Source: Streptomyces tardus (GTDB lineage: Bacteria; Actinomycetota; Actinomycetes; Streptomycetales; Streptomycetaceae). From it: a stretch of DNA of 64,000 nt. The notes under the pieces are model-generated. The model was not told the origin of the DNA. It did not search any database and saw only the letters and a program-made list of their open reading frames with translations. A program made the translations under genes and the position numbers. Below, one piece after another: positions 47,774 to 57,800 of the stretch. Position 1 is the stretch's first letter; every line of letters starts with the position of its first letter. Location: positions 3,650,720 to 3,714,719 of the forward strand of contig NZ_JAELVF020000001.1 of the NCBI RefSeq assembly GCF_018101125.2, given 5' to 3'.

Positions 47774-50650
47774 ATGAGCCAGACCACCAACCCTGCCGAG
47801 AACGCGGCGCCGCACCGCTACACCGCGGCTCTCGCCGCCGAGATCGAGGCACGCTGGCAGGACTTCTGGGACAAGGACGGCACGTACGAGGCGCCCAACC
47901 CGACAGGCGATCTCGCCGCGAGCGGCGAGAGGGCGGAAGTTGCCACGCGCCCGAGGCAGTTCGTGATGGACATGTTCCCGTATCCCTCGGGCGCAGGTCT
48001 GCACGTCGGTCACCCGCTGGGATACATCGCCACCGACGTCTACGCCCGCTTCCAGCGGATGAACGGCTACAACGTCCTGCACACCCTGGGCTTCGACGCC
48101 TTCGGCCTGCCGGCCGAGCAGTACGCCGTGCAGACCGGCACCCACCCTCGGATCTCCACCGAGGCCAACATGGAGAACATGAAACTCCAGCTGCGCAGGC
48201 TGGGGTTGGGTCACGACAAACGCCGCAGCTTCGCCACGATCGACCCGGAGTACTACCGCTGGACTCAGTGGATCTTCGTACAGATCTTCAACTCCTGGTA
48301 CGACGAACGGGCAGACCGGGCTCGGCCGATCAGCACCCTCGCCGCGGAGTTCGAGTCCGGTGAGCGGGCGACGCCCGAAGGAGCAGCAGCCTGGGGCGAG
48401 ATGAACGCCTCCGAACGTGCCGACCTCCTGGGCGAGTACCGGCTCGCCTACGCCTCGGACGCGCCCGTCAACTGGTGTCCGGGCCTGGGCACTGTACTGG
48501 CGAACGAGGAGGTCACCGCCGAGGGGCGTTCGGAGCGCGGCAACTTCCCGGTGTTCAAGGCCAAGCTCCGGCAGTGGAACATGCGCATCACGGCCTACGC
48601 GGAGCGCCTGCTGCGGGACCTGGACGCGCTCGACTGGCCGGAGGCCATCAAGCTGCAGCAGCGGAACTGGATCGGGCGCTCCGAAGGCGCGCGTCTGGAC
48701 TTCCCGGTCGCCGAAGGCCAGGGGATCACCGTGTTCACCACGCGGCAGGACACCCTCTTCGGGGCGACCTACATGGTGCTCGCCCCCGAGCACCCTCTGG
48801 TGGACTCGCTGGTGCCGGACGCCTGGCCGGAACAGACCCGCGAGGTGTGGACCGGCGGTCATGCCGAGCCCGCCACCGCCGTCGCCGAGTACCGGCAGCG
48901 GGCTGCGACCAAGTCCGACGTCGAGCGTCAGGCCGACGCCAAGCAGAAGACCGGTGTGTTCACCGGGTCCTACGCCACCAACCCGGTGACCGGGGAGCAG
49001 GTTCCCGTCTTCATCGCCGACTATGTCCTGATGGGCTACGGCACGGGCGCGATCATGGCCGTACCAGCCCACGACAACCGGGACTTCGCGTTCGCCCGCG
49101 CCTTCGAGCTGCCTGTCCGCTGTGTGGCGGAGCCCGGCGACGACCGCAGCACCGACACCTCGACCTGGGACGAGGCCGTCGTCTCCGGAGAGGCGAAGCT
49201 TCTCAACTCCTCCGGTGAGGGCGTGAGCCTGGACGGGCTGACCGTGCCGGAAGCCAAGGCGGAGATGAACCGCTGGCTGACGGAGAGCGGGATCGGCGAG
49301 GGCACCGTCAACTACCGGCTGCGTGATTGGCTGTTCAGCCGGCAGCGGTACTGGGGCGAGCCGTTCCCAATCGTCTACGACGAGGAAGGCATCGCCCACT
49401 CGCTGCCGGAGTCCCAGCTGCCGCTGACCCTGCCCGAGGTCGACGACTACTCGCCCCGCACCTTCGACCCCGACGATGCCGACACCTCGCCGGAGACGCC
49501 GCTGTCGCGGGACGAGAACTGGGTCAACGTCACCCTCGACCTGGGCGACGGGCCGAAGAAGTACCGCCGCGAGACCAACACCATGCCCAACTGGGCAGGT
49601 TCCTGCTGGTACGAGATGCGCTACCTCGACCCGCACAACGACCGGAAGCTGGTCGATCCGGAGATCGAGCAGTACTGGATGGGGCCGCGCGAGGGCGTGC
49701 CGCTGGGTGGAGTCGACCTCTACGTCGGTGGCAGCGAGCACGCCGTGCTTCACCTGCTGTACGCCCGCTTCTGGTCCAAGGTGCTGTTCGACCTGGGCCA
49801 CGTTTCTGCCGCCGAGCCGTTCCACAGGCTCTACAACCAGGGAATGATCCAGGCCTATGTCTACCGGGACAGCCGAGGCTTCCCGGTTCCGGCGGCCGAG
49901 GTGGAGGAGCGTGAGGGCGGGTACTTCCACGACGGAGAGCCGGTCAAGCGCGAGCTCGGCAAGATGGGCAAGTCCCTGAAGAACGCCGTGACCCCGGACG
50001 AGATCTGCCGCGACTACGGCGCGGACACACTGCGCCTGTACGAGATGGCGATGGGGCCGCTCGATGTCTCGCGTCCCTGGGACACCCGGGCGGTCATTGG
50101 TCAGTACCGGCTGCTCCAGCGGGTCTGGCGGAACGTCGTCGACGAGGCGAGCGGTGAGGTGTCCGTCACGGAAGGTCCTCCGAACGAGGACACGCTGCGT
50201 GCTCTGCACAAGGCGATCGACGGCGTCGGTCAGGACCTGACCAATCTGCGTTTCAACACTGCGATTGCCAAGATCACTGAGCTGAACAACCACGTCACCA
50301 AGGTGCGGGAGGTGCCGCGAGAGGTCGCGGAGGGGCTGGTGCTGCTGCTTGCGCCGCTGGCCCCGCACATCGCCGAGGAGCTGTGGCGCAAGCTCGGGCA
50401 CGGCGACTCCGTCACCCTGCGCGACTTCCCGGTGGCCGACCCCGCGTATGTGGTCGACGAGGCTGTGACCTGCGTGGTTCAGATCAAGGGCAAGGTCAAG
50501 GCGCGCCTGGAGGTGTCGCCGGCGATCGAGGAGCACGAGCTCGAGGCTCTCGCGCTCGCCTCTCCGCAGATCGTCGAAGCGCTCGGTGGAGGGGGCATCC
50601 GCAAGGTGATCGTCAAGGCGCCCAAGCTGGTCAACATCGTGCCGGCCTGA
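47774..50650 (+). CDS. leuS: Leucyl-tRNA synthetase
   Basis: Charges tRNA-Leu. 958 aa from ATG ([13 protein letters not shown]), with GAGGGA about 5 nt upstream. Class I motifs: the HIGH equivalent HVGH near residue 77 in [16 protein letters not shown], and the KMSKS equivalent KMGKS near 730. The CP1 editing domain (about 250-490) contains [23 protein letters not shown], with the threonine-rich editing site, and [23 protein letters not shown]-terminal extension binds tRNA. It is regulated by the leader described upstream and followed by a GC-rich hairpin (50695-50731). Confidence 0.98.
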   Translation: MSQTTNPAENAAPHRYTAALAAEIEARWQDFWDKDGTYEAPNPTGDLAASGERAEVATRPRQFVMDMFPYPSGAGLHVGHPLGYIATDVYARFQRMNGYNVLHTLGFDAFGLPAEQYAVQTGTHPRISTEANMENMKLQLRRLGLGHDKRRSFATIDPEYYRWTQWIFVQIFNSWYDERADRARPISTLAAEFESGERATPEGAAAWGEMNASERADLLGEYRLAYASDAPVNWCPGLGTVLANEEVTAEGRSERGNFPVFKAKLRQWNMRITAYAERLLRDLDALDWPEAIKLQQRNWIGRSEGARLDFPVAEGQGITVFTTRQDTLFGATYMVLAPEHPLVDSLVPDAWPEQTREVWTGGHAEPATAVAEYRQRAATKSDVERQADAKQKTGVFTGSYATNPVTGEQVPVFIADYVLMGYGTGAIMAVPAHDNRDFAFARAFELPVRCVAEPGDDRSTDTSTWDEAVVSGEAKLLNSSGEGVSLDGLTVPEAKAEMNRWLTESGIGEGTVNYRLRDWLFSRQRYWGEPFPIVYDEEGIAHSLPESQLPLTLPEVDDYSPRTFDPDDADTSPETPLSRDENWVNVTLDLGDGPKKYRRETNTMPNWAGSCWYEMRYLDPHNDRKLVDPEIEQYWMGPREGVPLGGVDLYVGGSEHAVLHLLYARFWSKVLFDLGHVSAAEPFHRLYNQGMIQAYVYRDSRGFPVPAAEVEEREGGYFHDGEPVKRELGKMGKSLKNAVTPDEICRDYGADTLRLYEMAMGPLDVSRPWDTRAVIGQYRLLQRVWRNVVDEASGEVSVTEGPPNEDTLRALHKAIDGVGQDLTNLRFNTAIAKITELNNHVTKVREVPREVAEGLVLLLAPLAPHIAEELWRKLGHGDSVTLRDFPVADPAYVVDEAVTCVVQIKGKVKARLEVSPAIEEHELEALALASPQIVEALGGGGIRKVIVKAPKLVNIVPA

Positions 50651-50694
50651 CTCTCGCGCGACGCTGAGCTTCGCTGCCCCTACGGGCGCGGAAC

Positions 50695-50731
50695 GGGGCG
50701 GTCCGGGTTCCCTCGGGGATCGGGCCGCCCC
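50695..50731 (+). terminator. leuS terminator
   Basis: GGGGCGGTCCGG pairs with CGGGCCGCCCC (one mismatch or bulge), 45 bp after the leuS stop codon. Confidence 0.65.
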
Positions 50732-50753
50732 ACAGCGCTGCCCGGGCCGTTTA

Positions 50754-50759
50754 CTCTGG
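50754..50759 (+). promoter_or_regulatory. Possible -10 element for the membrane coiled-coil gene
   Basis: TACTCT follows GTT in a GC-rich stretch, about 100 bp before ATG 50859. Confidence 0.35.
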
Positions 50760-50858
50760 GAGGACCGGCCCGAGGCGTGGTCACCAGAGACCGTGCCCAC
50801 TGCGCAGCGAGCAGCCCGCTGCGAAGTGTGCGGCCGAGAAGCGTAAGGGGCGTTCGCA

Positions 50859-51713
50859 ATGGGTGTGGCCACCGCCGTCTTCACCGTGCTGATGCTGCTC
50901 TGTGTGACGTTCGCGATCGTCGCAGCTGTGCGAACCGCCAGAGCGATCAGCCGCGGGATGGAGCGCGCCAGCGGCCAGGTCCGCCGCGGCATCGACGACA
51001 CCTCCATCAAGCTCAAGGCCGCCCAACCGGGGCCGGTCGGCCAGGTCGCTCGTCTCCGGCTGGAGCTGCGTGCTTCTGTGGACCAGGCCAAGCGTGAGCT
51101 GGCCGCAGGGTCCGCGGACGACGCCTCACTTCGGGAAGCCCTCGCACTGCTCGACCAGCTGCACGACCACGCGCGGGTGCTGGACCGGGAGTTGGCCGGC
51201 CTCATGGACCGCGAGCCCGACCGGCGTCGTATCGCTGCACGACTGCCGCAGGCCCGGGAGCGGGCCCAGGAGATCAGGTCCTCGGCGGACTCGCTGCGCC
51301 TTGCCGCCCAGGACCGTGCACGCCGCCACGACGTGGACGGACTGGCGTCGCTGCGCGAGCAGATCGACATCGAATCCGGCGCGTTGCGGCACTGGGCTCC
51401 GGCAACGGATCCGGGTGCCTCCGAAGCAGGCACCGACGGCAGGATCGGCGGGCTGTCCAAGGAACCGGGCGCGGGCGGTGCGAACGCGTCGGACGAGGTC
51501 CGAGCTTCTGGAGACACCGGTGATGATCCCTCCGGGGACGGGCGGGTTGCGGCCGCGCAGGACCGTGCAGCGGTCGGCGCTTCCTCGGACTCAGACACCG
51601 GCGCCTCCGACGCCACCGCCAGGGCATCCCGGTGGGATGTCGGTGGCCTCTGGGAGGCTCGCAGCCAGCTGCCCGGCCTGGGCCGCCGCAAGCGCAGCCG
51701 TGATCTCGGCTGA
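50859..51713 (+). CDS. Membrane-anchored coiled-coil protein of unknown function
   Basis: 284 aa. AAGGGG lies about 11 nt before the ATG. An N-terminal membrane helix (about 5-25, AVFTVLMLLCVTFAIVAAV) is followed by a basic stretch. A charged helical region (about 55-170, with RLRLELRASVDQAKREL and ALALLDQLHDHARVLDREL) probably forms a coiled coil. The C-terminal 110 residues are disordered, Asp/Ala/Gly-rich, ending in a basic SRRKRSRDLG-like tail (GRRKRSRDLG). It is conserved beside leuS and degV in Streptomyces as far as I recall. No domain is recognised. Confidence 0.8.
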   Translation: MGVATAVFTVLMLLCVTFAIVAAVRTARAISRGMERASGQVRRGIDDTSIKLKAAQPGPVGQVARLRLELRASVDQAKRELAAGSADDASLREALALLDQLHDHARVLDRELAGLMDREPDRRRIAARLPQARERAQEIRSSADSLRLAAQDRARRHDVDGLASLREQIDIESGALRHWAPATDPGASEAGTDGRIGGLSKEPGAGGANASDEVRASGDTGDDPSGDGRVAAAQDRAAVGASSDSDTGASDATARASRWDVGGLWEARSQLPGLGRRKRSRDLG

Positions 51714-51859
51714 GCTCGCAGCGCGATGAGGCCCCAAGTCCCTCGCTCCGGCCCGGAGTTGGACCGCCGCTTGGGCGAAGCCGAGGTTCGAGAGACCTCG
51801 TTGGCCCCGTGACCTGCTCCGAAGCCGGGGCCGACCTGCCGCTGAGGCGGCGTACCCAG

Positions 51860-51865
51860 TACTCT
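51860..51865 (+). promoter_or_regulatory. -10 element of degV, leaderless type
   Basis: TACTCT ends 7 nt before ATG 51873, with no ribosome site between. Confidence 0.5.
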
Positions 51866-51872
51866 CCGGCAC

Positions 51873-52727
51873 ATGTCCGCTCCTGTCTCGATCGTCACTG
51901 ACTCCACGGCGTACCTGCCGCCCGCCGCGTTGCTCAGTGAGCAGATCACCACCGTGCCCCTGACGGTGGTGGTGGATGGTGAGGCGCACGAGGAGGGCGA
52001 TGGCGTCACCGCTGCCTCCCTCGCCGAGGCACTCAGAAAGCACCGCCCGGTGACCACTTCACGCCCGAGCCCCGAGGCTTTCGCTGCCGCTTACCGGGCA
52101 GCCGCCGAGGCGGGAGCGGAAGGCATCGTCTCGCTGCATCTGTCCGCCGAAGTGTCGGGCACCTATGACGCGGCAGCGCTCGCCGCCCCCGGATCCCCGG
52201 TGCCCGTAAGGGTGGTGGACAGCGGCATGGTCGCCATGGCGCTCGGGTTCAGCGCGCTCGCCGCAGCCCGGGCCGCGCGGGAGGAGGGCGACCTGGACGC
52301 GGTGGTCCGCGCTGCTCGACAACGTGCGGAGCGGACATCGGCGCTTTTCTATGTGGACACCCTGGACTACCTGCGACGCGGCGGTCGGATCGGCACGGCG
52401 CAGGCCCTGCTCGGATCGGCGCTCGCCGTGAAGCCCCTGCTCGAGCTGACCGAGGGGCGTATCCAGCCGCTCGAGAAGGTGCGCACGGCGAGCAGGGCGA
52501 TCGCGCGTCTGGAGGAGCTCACCGTGGCAAGGGCGGCGGCCCTGGAGGTGCCGGTCGAGGTAGCGGTGCACCATCTCGCGGCGTCGGAGCGGGCCGAAGC
52601 TCTTGCCGAGAATCTGCGCGAGCGGGTGGGCGATCTGGTCAACCTGCATGTGAGTGAGGTGGGTGCCGTCATCGGTGCCCACACAGGGCCCGGCTTGCTG
52701 GGAGCTGTGGTGGCCCCGGCGCAGTGA
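51873..52727 (+). CDS. DegV family fatty-acid-binding protein
   Basis: 284 aa. DegV proteins bind a fatty acid and, as FakB subunits, present it to a fatty acid kinase; no kinase gene is near. Signatures: VSIVTDSTAYLPP at the N-terminus, VTTSRPSPEAF (ligand-binding TSxPS motif), LSAEVSGTY, VVDSGMVAMALG and YLRRGGRIGTAQALLGSAL. The C-terminal HTGPGLLGAV closes the ligand pocket. In mycobacteria a degV gene likewise sits near comEA-comEC. Confidence 0.94.
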   Translation: MSAPVSIVTDSTAYLPPAALLSEQITTVPLTVVVDGEAHEEGDGVTAASLAEALRKHRPVTTSRPSPEAFAAAYRAAAEAGAEGIVSLHLSAEVSGTYDAAALAAPGSPVPVRVVDSGMVAMALGFSALAAARAAREEGDLDAVVRAARQRAERTSALFYVDTLDYLRRGGRIGTAQALLGSALAVKPLLELTEGRIQPLEKVRTASRAIARLEELTVARAAALEVPVEVAVHHLAASERAEALAENLRERVGDLVNLHVSEVGAVIGAHTGPGLLGAVVAPAQ

Positions 52728-53089
52728 GCACGGTGTGCGGTCGGAGCCACGGGTGGTGCTCCGTTCCGGCGGCCACTGTGGGCCGTCGTGGAGCGGGCTG
52801 GTGTGCGTGGCGGGGGCGGGCGGGACAGCATCGGCGAGTTGATGCATGAGTGCTCCGAAATCCGCGGTGCTGCGCGGGGTGTGGGTCGGTTCCTGAGGCG
52901 TGCGATGCGTGGGACGAGTGGGCTACGTGCGAAACCGGGCTGCGGTGCGGTGCGGGTAGGGGGTGTTCGCCGGTCTCGCGGAGAGGCAACGGTGGTCGTC
53001 GGCCGGGTCGAGTGCCGAGGAGCACGACGGGTCGTCCGTAGTGAAGTGGACGTCTGCATCGCATGGTTGTTCTCGTCCTGAGGGAGCGC

Positions 53090-53119
53090 AAGGGCCCTCA
53101 TCCCCCGTGAAAGGGCCTT
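53090..53119 (+). other. Bulged hairpin with C-rich loop
   Basis: AAGG-G-CCCT pairs with AGGGCCTT with one bulged G; the loop is CATCCCCCGTGAA. It may terminate read-through or be a small RNA element. No second C-rich hairpin is present. Confidence 0.4.
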
Positions 53120-53346
53120 AGTCGTCGGTCGAATCGATGCTGTCGAAACCGTCGACTCCTGTGTGGAGCAGGCATCAGGGCGTCGGACAGTGGCTTGGGG
53201 CGGCCACCCGAGGGTGCCTTGCACGGCACTTGACCAAGCCGCGCACTCACTCGTTCGGGGTTTTTTGGATCGATTGGTTGACGTCCCTCTAGGGGGTTTG
53301 CCGTATGCCCGAGCTGGAAGTGTCTTAGGTCGGATGGGTGACGAGG

Positions 53347-53373
53347 TTATGCACAACTTGCGAGTTATCCACA
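53347..53373 (+). promoter_or_regulatory. Pair of DnaA-box-like sites upstream of comEA
   Basis: TTATGCACA (53347-53355) and TTATCCACA (53365-53373) are in the same orientation with starts 18 bp apart. The second is the exact E. coli consensus; the first differs at one position. They end 51 bp before the comEA start. Confidence 0.55.
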
Positions 53374-53411
53374 GGATTTGAGCGAGATCAGCGAGATGTG
53401 TGGATCCGTCG

Positions 53412-53417
53412 TAGCGT
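53412..53417 (+). promoter_or_regulatory. -10 element of comEA, leaderless type
   Basis: TAGCGT ends 7 nt before ATG 53425. Confidence 0.4.
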
Positions 53418-53424
53418 CCGCCGC

Positions 53425-54858
53425 ATGACTTCTCGATCGCAGGTGGACTCGGCAGGGCCCGGCCGTACCCGAAGGGCACGAAGGGGAGCTCAGCGACGCC
53501 ACAGCGGTGGCGGGCCCGAGAGCCGGCGAGTACTCCGCGCCCGGGCGGGAGACGGAGCCGCCGGTCTCAGCGAGGCCGAGTCCGTGGCGAGGGCCCGTGC
53601 GGCAGTCCTGTTCGCCCAGTCCCCGACGGTGCGGGGCGGCGCCGATGCGGCGTTGCGCACCGGCGCAGAGGCTGGGCGGCCAGGGCCGCCGGCGCTCGGG
53701 AAGCCAGCCTGCTCGGGCGAGCAGTCGTGCGTTCCGGGCACCGTGCCGACGTTGCACGCGTGGTCGCGTGGGTGCCGTGTGGTCGCGCGCTCCTCGCCGG
53801 CGTCGCCACTCGAGCCGTTCCTCGGCCGGACGCGAGGCGCCCGAATCCTGTCGAGGGCGGAGGCCATCGCCGAAGCTCGAGCTGCAGTGCGTCGCAGCCG
53901 GCGAGTGTCCGCCGGCGCTGCACAGGCGGGTCTCAACGCTGCTCGGGAGGAGCCCGCGGACGAAGCTGTGTCGGCCTCGTTCCAGAGTGCGCAGAGGGCT
54001 GCCCCGGTGGGAGGGCAGCGAGGCGGCGGCCAAGCCTCGGGGGTGGCTCGCCGGCGCGATGGTCTCGCGCGGCGAGAGGCACCGGAGGACCCGCCGACCA
54101 CTCAACTGGTGGGACCGGAGCCGGTGTTGCGCCAGGCGGAGCGTCTTCGGGCTGCCTTCAGCGAGCGGCTTCCGTTGTGGTGCCGCACTCGTTGCGGGCT
54201 CAACCTCAAAGCGCTGGCCGCACTGGCCGTAGTGCTGGTCGTGGCCATCGGCCTCGCCCTGCATCACCTCTGGAGTGGGCGGGCAGAGCCGATCGCCGCA
54301 CCGGGCCTGACGGCTGAAGAGGAGTCGGGCGAGACACAGGGCATGCTCGCGCCGACTCCCTCCACCGGGAGTGCCGGTGCCGACGGCGGAGCGGGCAGCG
54401 CGGCAGGAGCTTCCGGCAAGTCACTGCTCGTCGATGTCGTCGGCGAGGTGCGCAAGCCCGGGGTACATCGATTGCCTGCCGGATCACGTGTCGAGGACGC
54501 TCTCCGGGCCGCAGGCGGCGTCACGTCCGGCGCGTCGCCGGAGGGCCTGAACCGAGCGCGCCCGGTTGCGGACGGCGAGCAGATCGTCGTGGCCGAGCAG
54601 GGTGAGGAGGTGTCGCCGGGCAGCGGGGGCAGTGGGCCGTCACCACCGTCGGCGCCGGCTGTCGGGGGAGTGGTGAGTCTGAACTCGGCCACTGCGGAAC
54701 AGCTTGAGACTCTGCCGGGGATCGGGCCCGTGCTCGCTCAGCAGATCGTCGAGTTCCGTACCAATCAGGGCGGCTTCAGCTCGGTTGAGCAGCTCAGAGA
54801 GGTGAGCGGTATCGGAGACCATCGGTACGCGACTCTGCGTCCTCTGGTCGGACCGTGA
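53425..54858 (+). CDS. comEA: ComEA-type DNA-binding membrane protein
   Basis: 477 aa. The first 255 residues are an Arg/Ala/Gly/Pro-rich, poorly conserved cytoplasmic region, longer than in most ComEA. A membrane helix lies at about 264-280. Outside it are a low-complexity linker, an SLBB domain (VDVVGEVRKPGVHRLPAGSRVEDALRAAG, split here as VDVVGEVRKPGVHRL and onward; about 335-395) and a C-terminal helix-hairpin-helix DNA-binding pair (LNSATAEQLETLPGIGPVLA, about 414-477). ComEA captures DNA for ComEC. It overlaps comEC by four bases (GTGA). Confidence 0.93.
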   Translation: MTSRSQVDSAGPGRTRRARRGAQRRHSGGGPESRRVLRARAGDGAAGLSEAESVARARAAVLFAQSPTVRGGADAALRTGAEAGRPGPPALGKPACSGEQSCVPGTVPTLHAWSRGCRVVARSSPASPLEPFLGRTRGARILSRAEAIAEARAAVRRSRRVSAGAAQAGLNAAREEPADEAVSASFQSAQRAAPVGGQRGGGQASGVARRRDGLARREAPEDPPTTQLVGPEPVLRQAERLRAAFSERLPLWCRTRCGLNLKALAALAVVLVVAIGLALHHLWSGRAEPIAAPGLTAEEESGETQGMLAPTPSTGSAGADGGAGSAAGASGKSLLVDVVGEVRKPGVHRLPAGSRVEDALRAAGGVTSGASPEGLNRARPVADGEQIVVAEQGEEVSPGSGGSGPSPPSAPAVGGVVSLNSATAEQLETLPGIGPVLAQQIVEFRTNQGGFSSVEQLREVSGIGDHRYATLRPLVGP

Positions 54859-57800
54859 CCAGCCACGGGTCGGCGCCGCGCCCGATGATCAGGTGGCGCC
54901 GCAGTCGTCGAAAGCTGCCTTCCCGGCCCCCGAGCCGACAGCGGGGCGGAAGCGGCACACCAGTCTGTTCGAGGAGCGCGGTCAAGGAGCCGGGAGACGA
55001 CGTCCGGCTCGCGGCTGAGGCGCCAGGGGCGGCCGTACCGCGGGCGCGACCGGAGGTCCATGCCGACTCCCGGAACCGGCTCGGTGCGTCGCAGCCGCGT
55101 ACGGAGTCGCCGGCCGATCTCAGACTGCTGCCACCCGCGATCGGCGCATGGGTGGGGGCAGCCCTCGCTCCCGCTCTGGCCGCGGGTGCAGTGGGCCTCG
55201 GCGCGGTCGGCTGTTGCCTTGCTGCCACAGCCAGCGCGGTGGTCGGCCGGTGGCACCGCACTCGACGGCCCGGCAGCGATTCGCGGACCGCTCCGATCGG
55301 CGGCGTGTGGATCGCGGTGGCGGTGGCGCTCCTGTGCGCGGCAGCCGGCGGCACGGTGGCAGCGCTGCACCGCGCTGCCGCCCTTGACGGGCCCCTGCCG
55401 CAGCTTGCCGAGCGGCACGCGTACGTCACCGCCGAGCTGGTGTTGACCGGCGATGCGCGCAGAGCCAAGGCAGCGCCGGGGCGAGGCCCTGCTCCGGTCA
55501 TGGTGACGGCCGAGGCGGGCTGGGTGCGCACGGCAGCCGGTGAGAGGACAGAGGTCAGCAATCCGGTTCTGGTAATCGCGCCCCCGGAGCAGGCCGAGGA
55601 CTGGTTGGAGCTGCTTCCCTCCACTCGGGTCGAAGTGGGGGCCAGGCTCGCACCTCCGCTGCCCGACCGGGGCGCGGAAGTCGCGGCGGTGCTGCGGGTG
55701 ACCGCGGACGGCGGGCCTCGTCCGGTGGGTGGCCCCACGTTCCCGCAGCGAGTGGCCGGTGAGTTGAGAGCGGGGCTGTTGGAGGCGACCGACGCTCTTC
55801 CCCCGGATGCTCGGGCGATGGTTCCGGCCCTCGTCGTGGGCGACGCCTCGCGCATTCCTCCCGATCTGTGGGACGCCGTGCGAGATACGGACATGACCCA
55901 CGTCATCGTCGTCAGCGGTGCCCACGTCTCGATCGTGCTGGCGGTGCTGATCGGAGCGCCCGGTACCGCCTCGCGTGCTGAACGCCGCGGCTTGGCCGCG
56001 TGGTTCGGTGTCCCGTTGCGTACGACCGCCGTACTCGGGGGCGGGTTGCTGCTGTGCTTCGTGGTGGTGTGCCGGCCAGGCCCCAGTGTGCTGCGCGCGG
56101 CGGTCTGCGGAGCGATCACCCTGGTGGCCATCGCCACCGGGAGGCGGCGCTCGCTCCTGCCCGCGCTGGCGGCGGCGGTTCTGGTGCTTCTCCTCTACGA
56201 TCCCGCGCTCGCACGTTCCTTCGGTTTCCTGCTCTCGGTCCTGGCGACCGGCGCACTGCTGGTCCTCGCCCCCGGCTGGAGTCTTGCTCTGCAGCGACGA
56301 GGGCTGCCGGTGCCTCTCGCCGAGGCGCTGGCGGTGACTGCGGCCGCACAGGCGGTCTGCGCTCCCGTCGTGGTGGTGTTCGCCGCACGAGTGAGTCTGA
56401 TCGCGGTTCCTTGCAATCTGGTGGCAGGTATCGCCTTCGCGCCGGCGACACTTCTGGGCTGTCTGGCGTTGGTGATCGCACCGATCTCACTCCCGGTCGC
56501 CGCCTGCTTCGGGTGGCTGGCGAGCTGGCCCGCCCAATGGATCGCCCAAGTAGCGCGCGCTGGTGCGGCGTTGCCGGGCGCACAGACCGGCTGGCCGGAC
56601 GGCTGGGCCGGAGCGGCTCTGCTGGCCACGGTGACGGTGCTGGTACTGCTGGTGGTTCGCGTCGCACTGCGGCAGATCTGGCTGGCCGCTCTCTGCGTAC
56701 TGACGTTGCTGTGCGCAGTGCTGCGGCCACAGCCGCTGGACAGATTCCTCACCGGCTGGCCGCCCGCCGGGTGGCGGGTGGTCGCGTGCGATGTGGGACA
56801 GGGCGATGCGCTGGTCCTCTCAGCGGGCTCCGACACCGCGGTGGTGGTGGATGTCGGCGAACAGCCGGAGGCGATCGATGACTGCCTGCGGCGGCTCGGG
56901 GTTCGGCGGATTCCGCTGCTGATTCTCAGTCACTTCCATGCTGATCATGTGGCGGGCCTACCCGGGGCGTTGCGCGGCAGGTCGGTGGGCCTCATCCAGA
57001 CCTCGCCGCTGCGCGAGCCCGAGGGGCAGGCCGCCTTTGTCGAGCGGGTCGCACGGGAGGCCGGGGTGCCGACGGCTGTCCCCGGACCGGGGGAGCGTCG
57101 CAGCCACGGGCCGTTGAGTTGGCAGGTGCTCTGGCCGCCCGCGCTGGTCGCGGGCCTGGGGGCGAACGACGCGAGTGTCGCGGTCCTGGCACAGGCGCAG
57201 GGGATCTCCGTCTTTCTGCCCGGCGACCTCGAACCCCTCGCTCAGCAGCGGCTGCTGACCGAGAACCCCGAGCTGCCCAGCGTCGACGTGCTGAAGGTCG
57301 CGCACCACGGGTCCGCTTATCAGGACGCCGAGTTGCTGGGCAGGCTCCGACCGCGGCTCGCTCTGGTCTCCGCCGGGCAGGACAACGGGTACGGGCACCC
57401 TGCCCCTGCCACGCTCCGTCTGCTGCGGTCCCAGGGTGCGCATGTGGTGCGTACCGACACCGCCGGCGACCTGGCTGTGGTGGTCCGTCGCGGGCTCCCG
57501 GTGCCGGTCGGTTCGGCGTCCGGGCGCGGTGTGTCGGGACGACGGGGCCGTGGGCGTCGAAAGAGGGGTGCGCGGCCGGGTCGCGGCATGCGGCCGGAGC
57601 GCCCCGGCGGGCTCGGTAGGTCCGGGAAGGCGTCAGACGAGCCAGTCGCCGTCGCTCAGCAGGAGACGTTCGGCCAGTTCGTTCTCCTCCCGCCATGCGA
57701 GCAGTGTGTGTGGCGTGAATCGCAGAAAGGTCCAGGCCGGTCTGTCGCGGGGGTCCCAGTTCAGCTTCGCAGCGAAGGCGTCGCCGACTTCCCCGCCCAT

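Larger units (their letters stand above)
52728..53411. other. Long non-coding region between degV and comEA
   Basis: About 690 bp without a gene. It includes a bulged hairpin with a C-rich loop (53090-53119), a G4T6 stretch at 53257-53266, the quasi-palindrome CCCTCTAGGGGG (53285-53296), a weak TTGACG box (53278-53283) and two DnaA-box-like sites near comEA. Confidence 0.5.

Noticed and set aside
53090..53119. Candidate 6C-type small RNA upstream of comEA
   Set aside because: Only one hairpin with five Cs in its loop was found; the 6C RNA needs two C-rich hairpins.
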